64,000 nucleotides of DNA from Cupriavidus necator (GCF_013141915.1 NZ_SROX01000024.1:1-64000); one strand, 5' to 3'; shown: positions 17,920-27,694, counted from the first letter of the stretch. Numbers and translations: made by a program. The notes: a model not told the origin generated them from the letters alone.

Positions 17920-19582
17920 GGCCCGGGCCCTCCGGTATTGGATAGCTGATGGCGACCGTGGTGCCACCCATGGCATTGCGGGTGACGGTGCAGGAACCGT
18001 CCAGCAGACTTGCCCGGTGCCGCAGGTTTTGCAGGCCCAGTCCCGAAGTCTGTTCCATCTGGTCCGTGTCGATCCCCACACCATCGTCACTGATCGAAAG
18101 CCTCTGGACTTCGCCTTGGCGCTCCAGTTCGATCCAGATATGGCTGCCCTGGCTGTACTTCAGAGCGTTATTGACTGCTTCCTGTGCCGCACGGTAAAGG
18201 TTGATCTGCGTCGGCGGATCCGGCACGTCCACATCTGACGCGATGCGAAGCGTACAGCCCATGCCGTTCAGAGACCGCGTCGTTTCTGCAAGACGTTGCA
18301 GGGCGACCGAGAGATCACCGGACTGCATGGTGACGGGGTCCAGCCCATGGGAAATCCTGCGAGTCATCAGCGAGGCCTGTTTCACCAGCTCGACAATGGT
18401 AGCCGCATCCGCCGCTGCCGGATTTCCCTGTCTCTGCAGTTCCCGGCTCAAGGTGGCGCAGTAGAAGCCCAGGCTGGTGAGGTGCTGCCCGAGGCCATCA
18501 TGCAGTTCCCGCCCAATGAGCCTCTGGTGGTGATCGCCGACTCCGATCAGTTCTGACTCCAGCCGGCGGCGCCTTCCCATCTCGTCCTTCAGTTCGTTGT
18601 TGGCCCGCTCCAAGTCCTGAGTTCGCTCTTGTACGCGCCGTTCGAGTTCCTTGTGAGATGCCATCACGAGACGATGGAAGCGCTTCTGCTGGCCATGTGC
18701 CGCCGCCAGCAACAGCCCGGCGATCGCCACCACATTCGCGAACACACACCATCTCACAAGGCTATCCACCGGTGATTCAGCGGAAAATGGACCGGTGCCG
18801 TGCGTGGTGCCCCGGATGGCGATGATCGAGACAAGCAAGGTCGCGAGGCTGGCGCCAAGGTGATCGAAACGCAAAGCGGCCCAGATAATGAACGGAAAGA
18901 TCGCCATGGCAGCCGGATAGTAGCCGAGACCTGCAAGCTGAGGGGCGCCGAAGATCAGGTAACTCACCCAGAGGATCACCACGGCCAGTCCGCACGCTTC
19001 CACGGCTTGCCTCGCCGAACGGACAGGGCTGGGATATGTGAGCACGTTGAGCAGCGGCGGAGCCACTACGAGCACCCCCATCATGTCGCCGAGCCACCAT
19101 TTCAGAAAGGCGGCGCTGTACTCGTTGACTGACAGCAGGCCTCCAGCCCAGAGGGCGGTTGCGCCGATCAACGCGCTCAGTGCCGAGCCAAGTGTCGCGG
19201 CCAGGATGATGAAGGCGAGGACGTCCCTGATGCGACCCAGCGACACCTGGAAGCGGGCGACTCGCTTCAACAACCATGTGGCCGTTAAAGCGGCTCCGGT
19301 TGCACCGAGGCCGATCACTGCGGCGACATGCGCGGGGATGCCCACCGACATGTTGGCCAGCACTGAGCCAAGGGCAACGCCTGGCGCAACGTCGAAGCCC
19401 ATCGTGAGCAGCGCCACAAGGGCGATGCCGCTGGAGGGCCAGACCAGGGACACTGCACCGCCCACCACCGCATAAGCAAACCCGAGCTTTGCACCGGCGA
19501 AATACGCCAATGCGACAAATCCGGTTTGAATAAAGAGGTTGAGCCTCGATTTGTGAAGAGTGATAGCCATTGTTCGATTCAA
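17900..19582 (-). CDS. MASE1-domain sensor histidine kinase (NarX/UhpB type)
   Basis: 560-residue membrane kinase. Residues about 15-300 form a MASE1 integral-membrane sensor domain (about 8 helices; AGAKLGFAYAVVGGAVSLVWPSSGIA). A coiled coil follows (HKELERRVQERTQDLERANN). The dimerisation/phosphoacceptor box of HisKA_3 type is GRELHDGLGQHLTSL (His about residue 358). The ATPase domain has EAVNNALKYSQGS (N box), SISDDGVGID and GLGLQNLRHRA. Partner of the response regulator encoded next to it. The MASE1 ligand is unknown. Confidence 0.93.
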   Translation of the reverse strand: MNRTMAITLHKSRLNLFIQTGFVALAYFAGAKLGFAYAVVGGAVSLVWPSSGIALVALLTMGFDVAPGVALGSVLANMSVGIPAHVAAVIGLGATGAALTATWLLKRVARFQVSLGRIRDVLAFIILAATLGSALSALIGATALWAGGLLSVNEYSAAFLKWWLGDMMGVLVVAPPLLNVLTYPSPVRSARQAVEACGLAVVILWVSYLIFGAPQLAGLGYYPAAMAIFPFIIWAALRFDHLGASLATLLVSIIAIRGTTHGTGPFSAESPVDSLVRWCVFANVVAIAGLLLAAAHGQQKRFHRLVMASHKELERRVQERTQDLERANNELKDEMGRRRRLESELIGVGDHHQRLIGRELHDGLGQHLTSLGFYCATLSRELQRQGNPAAADAATIVELVKQASLMTRRISHGLDPVTMQSGDLSVALQRLAETTRSLNGMGCTLRIASDVDVPDPPTQINLYRAAQEAVNNALKYSQGSHIWIELERQGEVQRLSISDDGVGIDTDQMEQTSGLGLQNLRHRASLLDGSCTVTRNAMGGTTVAISYPIPEGPGHARECL

Positions 19583-19976
19583 GCGATCGAGACAGACCCC
19601 TGGCAGCCCAACTCAATGTCCATCGTCAGCTGAAATGACGAGACTTTTGAGCAAGCCGCGCCGCCCGCAGTTATGGAGAGTCACGATACTGCACCGAATT
19701 CGTGCAACGTGTAGCCGGACAGATCCATCGCTATGCAAAGAGTCCTATCAATCTATGTCAGAACGCTGCTGCTGGGGCATGTGTTCTTCAACAACTTCGA
19801 GAAGTTTCCGTGAACCCTCCTAATAGGGCATTCCCCTAGCCCTTTTTCGGAAGCAAGCCCTATTCATTCACGAACCGTCCGGGCATACATTGCAGTCGTA
19901 CGAGCAATGCCTTCACACTGGAGCGAAAAGAATTCGCTGCGGTGCCCTTGCAACCGCTTAAGTAGGAGGTGAAGAA
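19583..19976. other. Intergenic promoter region between kinase and small repeat protein
   Basis: Divergent gap of 394 bp; no gene supported. It must carry the leftward kinase promoter and the rightward promoter of the 82-residue protein. I cannot identify clear boxes. Confidence 0.4.
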
Positions 19977-20225
19977 ATGGTAAAGACGCTTATTCTGCTA
20001 GCTGGCGCGAGTGCGGCGCTTGGTTCCAGCCTGGCCTATGCCGGCATCGGGGCGCGAGATGTATATACGGATGGCGCGAGCATCATGGGGCCCCGAGATC
20101 CATTCTCCGATGGAGGCGCAAAGTTTGACGTCTACTCAGATGGCGCGAGAGTCGTGGACAGCCGAGACGTGTTCACCGATGGCGCGAGGATCACCAGTCG
20201 CGACGGGCTCGTGGATGATAAGTAA
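19977..20225 (+). CDS. Small exported protein with (R)DVYTDGA repeats
   Basis: 82-residue protein of unknown function. Signal peptide MVKTLILLAGASAALGSSLA, cleaved near AYAG. The mature part is built from four to five copies of an acidic motif, R-D-(V/P)-(Y/F)-(T/S)-D-G-(A/G): RDVYTDGA, RDPFSDGGA, FDVYSDGA, RDVFTDGA and a degenerate RDGLVDD. Excellent ribosome site AGGAGGTGAAG just before ATG 19977. The evenly spaced Asp residues suggest cation (Ca2+ or metal) binding at the cell surface or in the periplasm, but that is a guess from composition. Confidence 0.8.
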   Translation: MVKTLILLAGASAALGSSLAYAGIGARDVYTDGASIMGPRDPFSDGGAKFDVYSDGARVVDSRDVFTDGARITSRDGLVDDK

Positions 20226-20551
20226 GCAACTATGTAAGAGCCAGTGTCTGGTGCGTAGTGTATTTGCACTTATTCTCAACCCTGGCTCCCAGCATGCAGA
20301 CTCGGTCCAAATCGATCCTCAAACACGCAGGTATCACCAAGCCGTCTCTGCAAGTCTTTCCCCTGGCTGCCTGGACTCAACAATGCCAGCTCTATATCGA
20401 ACATGAGCGGATACTGGATTGGATCGTCGGCAGAAGAGTTTGTCGTTGGGTGAACCGGAGCCAGAGCGGAAAACGGAATCAACAGGCAACGGTAGCCCAA
20501 ACTGGAGGTCCGAAACTGGCCGCTACGGGACTTTGGCCTGCCAGAAGAAGG
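20226..20551. other. Intergenic region with nothing recognised
   Basis: Convergent gap between the small repeat protein and the UPF0182 gene. No gene, clear terminator or repeat is seen. Several open frames cross it but none shows coding character. Confidence 0.4.
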
Positions 20552-23287
20552 TCACCTTCGATCCTCGGGGCGGGCGGCACCAAGCTCTTCGAGCAGCGAT
20601 TTGAGTGCATCGAGTTCTGAGCCGAAGCCGCTCCAGTCTCCTGCCTTCAGGTGCTCAATGGCGCGGCCATAATGTGCGAGAGCGTCTAGGGCGCGCGCGT
20701 CCGTTGAACCACCGGCAGGTGAAGCCGTGGGACCGGCCTCCTTGAAGAGCGCCGCGATGGTTTCGTCCAACGTATTCTCCATCACCACACGATCACCATA
20801 GGCACCGATGACCCGTTTCAGTTCGGGCAACTGGCCGGACGCAGCGCGCAGGTAGAGCGGGGACAAATACAGGATCGAATTCCCGATCGGCACCACCATA
20901 AGATGGCCGCGGATGACGCGGGAACCCATTTGGTTCCACAGCGAGATCTGTTGCGAGATCTCGGTATTCTGCTGGATGCGCGCCTCGATCTGGAAGGGAC
21001 CGTAGACCAGTTTTTCCTTGGGGAAAGCGTAGACGACAAGCTTGCCATACTCAGGCGGATCGCAACGTGCCGCTAGCCAGGCGATCATGTTGTCGCGTTG
21101 ACTTGGCACCATTGGCAACATAAGGATGAACTCGGCCTGTGGTTCACCGGGGAGCTGCATGATCATGTAGTAAGGCGCCATGAGCGACATTGGCGCGCCG
21201 GGGGCGTTTCCGCTGTCGATACCGGCCAGCGCCCGCGGGAACTGCCAAAGATCTTCGCGGTTGTAGAACACTTCGGGCGCGTCCATATGGTAGGCGCCGT
21301 AGAGTTTTGCCTGGATCCGGAACAGGTCCTCGGGATAGCGGATATGCTGCTGCAGGTCCGCCGGCATGGCTGCCAGAGGCTTGAACATACCGGGAAAGAT
21401 GCGCTGGTACGTTCGCAGGATTGGGTCGGCTGGCTCACTGACATAGAGATCGACGGTGCCGTCATACGCATCGATCACCGCCTTGACTGCATTGCGGATG
21501 TAGTTCGAATCGGCGCCGAAACCTGGCTGGGCGTAGGGGAACCAGCGACTGGTGGTATAGGCATCCTGCATCCAGTAAAGTCGCCCGCCGCTCGCGACGA
21601 TATATGGATCCTGGTCCAGACTCAGAAATGGGGCGATTGTGTGCACCCGGTCCTGGATGTTGCGGTGGATCAGGATCCGGCTTTTGTCCGTGACGTATCC
21701 GGTAAGCAGGATGTTGGGATCGCCGAACTGCCAGGCGAAGAGGGCGCGCTCCGCAATGCTGCCGATGGCAATGCCGTCGCGCCCCTTGTAGACCGTGTAG
21801 GTATTGTTTTTTCCGGTTGGGTAGTCGAATTCCGGCACACTGCCGTTCACGACGACATAGTCGTGACGGCCTTCACCGAAGTAGATGCGCGGTTCCTGGA
21901 TGAGCGGGCCGCCACTGGCGACCGGTGGAATATCGCGCAGATAGAGGGAAGGCAGCCCTTCCGTCGATTTTTCGTTGACCGGCGACATCACGATGCCGCT
22001 GCCATGGGTGAACAGCAGGTGCAGGTTCACCCAGGTCCTGGCATTCGCCGGAAGCTTCGCTTGCTCCAGTTCACGGGCGGACAGCATCACCTGTCGGTAG
22101 CCGATATCAAGCCGGTAGCGGTCGATATCCAACGAGAGGAATTTGTAGTAGGTCCTGATCTCCTGCAACTGTGCATAGGTATCCAGCAGCGGCCCCACAT
22201 CCCACAGGCGGACATTGTCGATGGTCGCGCGGTTGGACTGGATCGAGCCGAGATTCAGCCCCTGCTCGACCGGGAATGGCTTGACCGTGATTTGCTCAAG
22301 GCCATAGGCCCTGCGGGTGAGTGCGATATTTTGCGCGATATAAGGGGCTTCCAGTTCCAGTTCGTTTGGCTTGACATAGAATCGCTGGAACAGCGCCGGG
22401 TAGATCGTGGCAAGCAGAAATGAGCCGCCAAACACCAGGAGGGCCGCGACGGCGGGGACTCGATAGTCGCGCAGGCGTACATTGGCGAACGATCCGATGG
22501 CTGCGGCGATGGCAAGTCCAATAAGCAGCCAAAGGACCGGCAGTTCGACGTGTATGTCGGTATAGCTTGCGCCAACCACGACGCCGTTATCGCCGTAAAG
22601 CAGCAGATAGCGATCGAGCCAATAGGACCAGGCCTTCAGCACGAAGAACAGGCCAAGAAGTACAGAGCCATGAACCGCAGCGGCGGGAGAGAGCCGCGGG
22701 GTTGGCGGCGCGACCGCGATGTCGCCGCGCACCCAATAGATCACACCTGAAATGGCCGTGCTGCAGAGCAACAGTAGTTGCAGCCCATTCTTCAGCGCAA
22801 TATAGACGGGCAAAGAGAAGAGATAGAAGCCGAGGTCCTTGCCGAAGATCGGGTCCGGCTCGCCGAAAGGCACTTGATGCAGAAAGCGAAGGGCCATGTC
22901 CCATTGCGGGATTTTGCTCCCTGCGATGACCAGTCCGAGGAGCAGAGCGGCCCCGGCAATGCTGGCTCCCCAGGGAATGCGCGCCATGAGGTCGCCGGGC
23001 TCGCCAATGAATTGTGGCCTTCCGGAAAGAAAGCCGTGCGATGCCAGGGCGTGGGAGCTACCTGCATACTGATGCGCCAGCCACCCTGCCAACCATATGG
23101 TGCCTGCCGAGATCGCAAACACGGCAATAAACAGCAGCGCCTGAGCGGAAAGGACGACCCGGAAGACGCTGCCGTAGCCGATCGAGGAAAACCACAGCCA
23201 TTCGACAAGGATGTCTGCCAAGAGCCCGAAGATGACCAGGCCGACGAAGACGGCTACGGCCGCGATTGCATAGCGTCCAAGACGCAT
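20552..23287 (-). CDS. UPF0182 family large membrane protein
   Basis: 911-residue protein of the UPF0182 (COG1615) family. The N-terminal third has about 7 transmembrane helices (GRYAIAAVAVFVGLVIFGLL to about residue 290). A large soluble, probably extracytoplasmic part follows with family segments such as ERPYIxxNIxLTRxAYGL-like APYIAQNIALTRRAYGL, RDIPPVASGG and YGEGRHDYVVV-like FGEGRHDYVVVN. The function is not established for any member I know of. Start 23287 has AGGGAG 7 bases upstream; ATG 23311 is an alternative 8 codons earlier. It stands alone. Confidence 0.9.
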   Translation of the reverse strand: MRLGRYAIAAVAVFVGLVIFGLLADILVEWLWFSSIGYGSVFRVVLSAQALLFIAVFAISAGTIWLAGWLAHQYAGSSHALASHGFLSGRPQFIGEPGDLMARIPWGASIAGAALLLGLVIAGSKIPQWDMALRFLHQVPFGEPDPIFGKDLGFYLFSLPVYIALKNGLQLLLLCSTAISGVIYWVRGDIAVAPPTPRLSPAAAVHGSVLLGLFFVLKAWSYWLDRYLLLYGDNGVVVGASYTDIHVELPVLWLLIGLAIAAAIGSFANVRLRDYRVPAVAALLVFGGSFLLATIYPALFQRFYVKPNELELEAPYIAQNIALTRRAYGLEQITVKPFPVEQGLNLGSIQSNRATIDNVRLWDVGPLLDTYAQLQEIRTYYKFLSLDIDRYRLDIGYRQVMLSARELEQAKLPANARTWVNLHLLFTHGSGIVMSPVNEKSTEGLPSLYLRDIPPVASGGPLIQEPRIYFGEGRHDYVVVNGSVPEFDYPTGKNNTYTVYKGRDGIAIGSIAERALFAWQFGDPNILLTGYVTDKSRILIHRNIQDRVHTIAPFLSLDQDPYIVASGGRLYWMQDAYTTSRWFPYAQPGFGADSNYIRNAVKAVIDAYDGTVDLYVSEPADPILRTYQRIFPGMFKPLAAMPADLQQHIRYPEDLFRIQAKLYGAYHMDAPEVFYNREDLWQFPRALAGIDSGNAPGAPMSLMAPYYMIMQLPGEPQAEFILMLPMVPSQRDNMIAWLAARCDPPEYGKLVVYAFPKEKLVYGPFQIEARIQQNTEISQQISLWNQMGSRVIRGHLMVVPIGNSILYLSPLYLRAASGQLPELKRVIGAYGDRVVMENTLDETIAALFKEAGPTASPAGGSTDARALDALAHYGRAIEHLKAGDWSGFGSELDALKSLLEELGAARPEDRR

Positions 23288-23354
23288 GCCGGATCTCCCT
23301 GCCGACCCCATCGCTCCCCCTGGCTGCTACGTTTGGCCACCTGCCGACGACCCT

Positions 23355-23717
23355 TCATGCATGGCTGATCGGACAGGCGTGTGCTGATCTCATCAGCAAT
23401 TCTAGACCGGAGATCCCGGAAGGCGTATGCAGCAAAGTGGCCAATGCCAACCGCTGTGAGGGGGGAGTCGGAGAGAGTCTTTCGGCAAAGCCCGGAACAT
23501 CAGGCATCTGGTCGGCGACGCCATAGCTCAGGATCAGGCGGCGCGCCCCAAGGCTTTCGCTATCGCCAGTGACGACGGAGAAATGGTCGATGGCGCCGGA
23601 GAGGCTGTCGGCCCGGGCACCGACCAGCCTGATCGTGGGATAACGCGCCAGCTGCTGCCGCGCCGGATCAGCTACTATCAAATGCTGCGAGGGTCCATTC
23701 AACGAACTCGCTTTCAT
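23355..23717 (-). CDS. Hypothetical protein, weakly supported
   Basis: 120-codon frame divergent from the GNAT gene. The middle (LARYPTIRLVGARADSLSG to ADQMPDVPGFAERL) has the GC-rich third positions of real genes here, while the last 25 codons do not. I do not recognise a family. It may be the end of a degraded gene. ATG 23717 is the first start that does not run into the neighbour, but its ribosome site is poor. Confidence 0.3.
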   Translation of the reverse strand: MKASSLNGPSQHLIVADPARQQLARYPTIRLVGARADSLSGAIDHFSVVTGDSESLGARRLILSYGVADQMPDVPGFAERLSPTPPSQRLALATLLHTPSGISGLELLMRSAHACPISHA

Positions 23718-23736
23718 TCCTCTCGAAACCGTTGCC

Positions 23737-24273
23737 ATGCAAGACAAGTCTGACGCGACAAACTTCGTGCCGTTCAACGTGCCCCTGTGCGATGGACGGG
23801 AAGTACTGGTGCGGGAAATTACCGAAGACGACAAGGTCGGCCTGTTGGCGGCATTCAACAGGCTTTCTGCCGATGCGCGCTACGCCAGATTTATGGCTGC
23901 CATGCAACAACTGCCGGAAGCGATGCTCGAACAAGCGACGCATCCGTCGATTGAGCGCGAGTTTGCGCTGGTAGCGCTTGCCACGGAAAACAAGGTGTCG
24001 TCTATTGTGGGGGGAGCACGCTACGCCGCGGCGCCGGGCAGCGATACCTGCGAGTTTGCGGTGACTGTCGCCGATAACTGGCATCGGCTCGGCCTGGCCA
24101 GCCGACTGCTGGGTACACTGATCGACATCGCTCGGAGCCGCGGCTATCAATGCATGGAAGGGTATGTTTTGTCGTCGAATACCGCGATGCGGCGACTGGC
24201 TAAACGGTTTGGATTTTCCGATTCAGCGTGTCCAGACGATGCCACGCTGCGCGTGGTGACGCTTGCGCTTTAA
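23737..24273 (+). CDS. GNAT-family N-acetyltransferase
   Basis: 178-residue acetyl-CoA-dependent acetyltransferase. The GNAT fold is visible: REITEDDKVGLLAAF (start of domain), RLSADARYARFM, EFAVTVADNWHRLGLASRLL (the acetyl-CoA loop variant RLGLAS) and NTAMRRLAKRFGF near the C-terminus. It resembles the stand-alone acetyltransferase part of protein lysine acetylases (Pat type). Target unknown. Single gene, flanked by non-coding DNA. Confidence 0.85.
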   Translation: MQDKSDATNFVPFNVPLCDGREVLVREITEDDKVGLLAAFNRLSADARYARFMAAMQQLPEAMLEQATHPSIEREFALVALATENKVSSIVGGARYAAAPGSDTCEFAVTVADNWHRLGLASRLLGTLIDIARSRGYQCMEGYVLSSNTAMRRLAKRFGFSDSACPDDATLRVVTLAL

Positions 24274-24938
24274 CGCGGCGAGAGTAGGTGCCAGGTGCGT
24301 GCGTCCTCGCGCGCCGGGATTAAGCCGGACTAAAACTTACGGGAAAGCAGACGCGCCCCGCTGCAGATTCCGGCCGTTTTCTGACACGCGCGTGCGCTGC
24401 GTCAGCGTTGCCCGCTGGTAGCGCCCCGTACACTCCCCGTGGCCTGTGTGCCGTTAGCGACACCGTGCCTGCGCCGGCGGATGCCGCTCACGCTCCCTTT
24501 GATGTCGCCTGGACGGCATTCTCGATAATATCCAGCCATCCCTTGGCGCGCTATTCGTTGCCATCCTCGACAAAAGACCCGTTCCGGCGTGTCGCCGCAG
24601 ATCGCCTGGCTCTGAAGCCCTTGCTGCGAGACGACATCGGATGCGGTATGGCGCCGCCCTGGTCCGGCCGGAACCCCGGCGTAACCGCACTCAGTGGCAT
24701 GCTTGCTCTCGTTCCGGCAATGGAGTCGAGCAGCTTGGGTGGCGCTCACTGTTTGAACATTCCATACTAGGGGTGTCGCCCTCCGTCGGAATGAGCATTC
24801 GTGGGTCGCATCGTCGTGCGATATAGGACGCCATCGCCTTACATGGCCCCCTAAGACTACGAAAAAGCCAAGTCTGGCTTGCGCCAGGGCCGAGCAGCCT
24901 GCCAATCACCGAACGTAGAGAAGGAGGCGAAGCTGGAA
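24274..24938. other. Long intergenic region, possibly degraded coding DNA
   Basis: No intact gene across 665 bp. Between about 24480 and 24700 the minus strand shows coding-like fragments in shifting frames (for example SQQGLQSQAICGDTPERV), suggesting an old gene decayed by frameshifts, but I cannot name it. The final part must contain the promoter of the Cys-rich protein gene. Confidence 0.35.
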
Positions 24939-25481
24939 ATGAAAGCGCCAGGCTTGCTCCTCGCCCTGCCAATCGCCCTCGGGACTGCGCCGCACGCCGG
25001 TGCAGTTGGATGCGAATATGACATGCAGTGCAAAGGCGAGCGCATTTGCCAGATGGGCCAATGCGTCTCTCCTGCGTCGACAGTCCCGAACGCAGACCGA
25101 CCTATCCAGCCATCTTCCGCGACAAAAATCGTTCCGAAGCCCGAGCCACCTGCAAGGGCTCGTCCGGCGATGGGGAATGTCCCAGCAACCGGACAGCCAG
25201 CGACGACTGCTCCAGCGAGACAGATTGGCCCGGCATCCGAACAACTCGACCAGCCCTCCGTGGCCAAAAGCAGCCCGACACCTGAGCAACCCGCCGTGGC
25301 TTCTCCCGCTATGACGAATACTCCAGCACTTTCGACTGAGTTTCGCTCTTGCTGCACTAAAATCGGCAAACTTCCCCTCGACCGAGAGCTGAACGGGGAG
25401 GGCGTTGCCGCTACCCCGAGCGATTTCTGTCATGGGAAAACCATTGATGGAACCTCTCTCCCAGGTACTCCGTGCAATTGA
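24939..25481 (+). CDS. Secreted Cys-rich/Pro-Ala-rich protein
   Basis: 180-residue exported protein of unknown function. Signal peptide MKAPGLLLALPIALGTAPHA. It is followed by a compact four-Cys domain (CEYDMQCKGERICQMGQCV, residues about 25-43), of the CxxDxxCxxxxxCxxGxC type seen in small disulfide folds. Then comes a flexible linker of about 100 residues rich in Pro, Ala, Thr and Ser, and a second Cys cluster at the C-terminus (SCCTKIG, DFCHG, GTPCN). The start at 24939 is set by GAAGGAGG upstream and by the signal peptide; the open frame begins 20 codons earlier. Probably periplasmic or cell-surface. Confidence 0.75.
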   Translation: MKAPGLLLALPIALGTAPHAGAVGCEYDMQCKGERICQMGQCVSPASTVPNADRPIQPSSATKIVPKPEPPARARPAMGNVPATGQPATTAPARQIGPASEQLDQPSVAKSSPTPEQPAVASPAMTNTPALSTEFRSCCTKIGKLPLDRELNGEGVAATPSDFCHGKTIDGTSLPGTPCN

Positions 25482-25565
25482 AGTACTCAGGTTGCGGTTC
25501 AAGTGACCTGCCTCAGTAAAGCCGCGCACAGGAGACACGCCCAACGTGACTTAAAGCTAGTTAAG

Positions 25566-25802
25566 GCAGAAGCCTTCGCATTGCCCGCGGAGGTAACCGC
25601 GCGAGGCATCAGGCGCTACGGCTTCCATGGACTGTCCTACCAGTACATCGCCAGTGTCCTGCCAAGGGCATGCGCGGCGGCGGGCCGCGCTGTTGTGGCC
25701 CACCTCGGTAACGGCAGCAGCATGTGCGCGCTGCTGGCGGGACGCAGCGTGGCCAGCACCATGGGCTTTACCGCGGTGGACGGTCTGAGGGTTGGGAGGT
25801 TT
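25566..25802 (+). pseudogene. Acetate kinase fragment
   Basis: About 79 codons match the centre of acetate kinase: EAFALPAEVTARGIRRYGFH, GLSYQYIASVLP, VVAHLGNGSSMCALLAGR and SVASTMGFTAVDGL. The intact ackA further right in this window (54429-55619) has nearly the same residues, but the DNA differs by roughly a quarter, so this is an old paralogous remnant. The N-terminal ASKHA phosphate-binding motif and the C-terminal FTAGIGE region are absent. The open frame (25503-25913) continues into unrelated sequence. Confidence 0.85.
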
Positions 25803-26049
25803 AGTAGCCCCGCTGCCACGCCGCTTCAATTCTTGAATTCGTGCGGCGCATCGTATATTTTCGAGGGGCATTCCGGCAGTTGCCGCCGTGCCGGCCGGCG
25901 CCTGTCACGATGATCGGGTTCATACAAGCCGCACTCGATAACGCATGCCCGGAACAAGGGCTGTCAACCCCGTCCGCGCAGTGCGCACGTGACCCTGCGC
26001 AGTTGCTTATCGCTGCTCCCTTGCTCCTGCCCATCAGAAAGGAGCTGCC

Positions 26050-27642
26050 ATGGATGCAGTCCGGACATTGCTCGAAACCCAGCCGCTGCTCACGCTGTTC
26101 CTCACGGTTGCACTGGGCTATGTCATCGGCGAGATCAATATCAAGGGCGTGTCGCTCGGTTCGGGCGCGGTGCTGTTCGTGGGGCTGGCGATCGGCGGGT
26201 TCGCGCCGAAGTCCGCGCCGCCTGCCATCCTTGGCACCCTAGGGCTGCTGCTCTTTCTCTATGGCATTGGGATCCAGTACGGGGAGCAGTTTTTTAAGGG
26301 TCTGACCAGCCCCGAGGGCATCAAGGCCAACGCCGCTGCGGTCCTTGGCGTGATTGGCTCCGGACTGGTCGCGGTTGCGTTGGTGCCGCTGGTCGGCGTG
26401 AACCTGGACGAGTCGCTAGGCATGTTCGCCGGCGCGGGCACCAGTACGGCAAGCCTGCAGGCCGCGATGGCGGCGATGAAGAGCGACGGCGCCGCGGTGG
26501 GCTACAGCGTCGCGTACCCGGTCGGGGTGGCAGGACCGATCCTGTTTCTGTATGCCCTCACCGCGCTGCTCAAGCCGAATATCGTGCGGCCGCCACCAAA
26601 GCTGATCGAGACCGCCGAGATTGCGCTGACAAACCCGGCGTTTATCGGCGTGCGGCTGTCGGAGGTGGTAGCGCGCCTACCGGACGGGGTGGCGATTGCC
26701 GCCGTGCGTCGCGCCCACCACAACCACCCGTCCGCGGACGACCTGGTCCTGCAGGCCAACGACGTGCTGCTCGCGACCGCCACCGACCCGGCCGTGCTGC
26801 GTGAAGCCACCTCGCTGTGCGGGGAACTGCAGCCGGGCCGCATGACGAGCCATCGCGAAGACCTTGACTATATGCGCGTGTTCGCCTCAAGCCGGCTCGT
26901 GGTCGGGCACACGCTGCGCGATATCCGTTTTCCGGAAGGCATGGTCTGCTCGATCGCCCATGTGCGGCGTGGCGATGCGGACCTGATGCCCCGCGATGAC
27001 CTCACCCTCGAGTTCGGTGACCGCGTCGGCCTGCTGGTCAATCGCGCCCACATGAAGCCGATTCGCGCGCTGTTCGGCGACTCCATCAAGGGCACCGCCG
27101 AACTGAGCTTTATCTCGATCGGCATCGGCGCGGCCCTCGGGCTGCTGGTTGGGCTGATCCCGGTGCCGATTCCCGGCGTCGGCACGCTGGCGCTGGGGCT
27201 CGCCGCGCTGCTGCTGGTCGCCCTCGTGCTCGGCCGGGTGCGCCGTCTCGGGCCGTTCGTGTGGACCATGCCGCTGTCGGCCAACCTGGTCCTGCGCAAC
27301 TTCGGGCTGACCATCTTCCTCGCACAGGTGGGCATTGCATCCGGGCCGAAGTTCTTCGCCACCATCGGCGTGACCGGGGTGTCCTTCCTGATCTACGGCG
27401 TGGTGATCCTGCTTGCCCTGCTGCTGATTACTGCGATTTTCTGCCTCTGGGTCTTCAGGCTGCCGTTCGACCTGGCGGTGGGCGTGATCTGCGGCGCGAC
27501 CGGCAATCCCGCCATCCTTGCCTTTGCCAACCGCGTCGCGCCGACCGACCGGCCCGACCTCGGCTACTCGATGATCTTCCCGTCAATGACCATCGTGAAA
27601 ATCCTGTTCGTACAGGTCGCCGCCACACTGGCTGGCGGATAG
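26050..27642 (+). CDS. AspT/YidE-family aspartate:alanine exchanger-like transporter
   Basis: 530-residue inner-membrane protein of the AAE transporter family. Two halves of about 5-6 helices flank two TrkA-C-type (RCK_C) cytoplasmic domains at about residues 195-345. Family signatures: LGTLGLLLFLYGIGIQYGEQFF and GMFAGAGTSTASLQAAM in the first half, FGLTIFLAQVGIASG and GVICGATGNPAILAFAN in the second. The substrate is probably an amino acid or dicarboxylate exchanged for its decarboxylated product. It is followed 52 bp later by ldhA, likely the same transcript. A second AspT homologue begins at 63667. Confidence 0.9.
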   Translation: MDAVRTLLETQPLLTLFLTVALGYVIGEINIKGVSLGSGAVLFVGLAIGGFAPKSAPPAILGTLGLLLFLYGIGIQYGEQFFKGLTSPEGIKANAAAVLGVIGSGLVAVALVPLVGVNLDESLGMFAGAGTSTASLQAAMAAMKSDGAAVGYSVAYPVGVAGPILFLYALTALLKPNIVRPPPKLIETAEIALTNPAFIGVRLSEVVARLPDGVAIAAVRRAHHNHPSADDLVLQANDVLLATATDPAVLREATSLCGELQPGRMTSHREDLDYMRVFASSRLVVGHTLRDIRFPEGMVCSIAHVRRGDADLMPRDDLTLEFGDRVGLLVNRAHMKPIRALFGDSIKGTAELSFISIGIGAALGLLVGLIPVPIPGVGTLALGLAALLLVALVLGRVRRLGPFVWTMPLSANLVLRNFGLTIFLAQVGIASGPKFFATIGVTGVSFLIYGVVILLALLLITAIFCLWVFRLPFDLAVGVICGATGNPAILAFANRVAPTDRPDLGYSMIFPSMTIVKILFVQVAATLAGG

Positions 27643-27694
27643 TGCAGGGCAACCTGGGCGAAGCGCGCCATGCGATTCGCCGCGGAGACACATC

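Noticed and set aside
21098..22423. 441-codon plus-strand frame
   Set aside because: Antisense to the UPF0182 gene, which has clear family motifs and membrane helices.
24402..24905. 167-codon minus-strand frame
   Set aside because: Mixed codon use and no ribosome site. At most it is decayed coding DNA, so I described the region without calling a gene.
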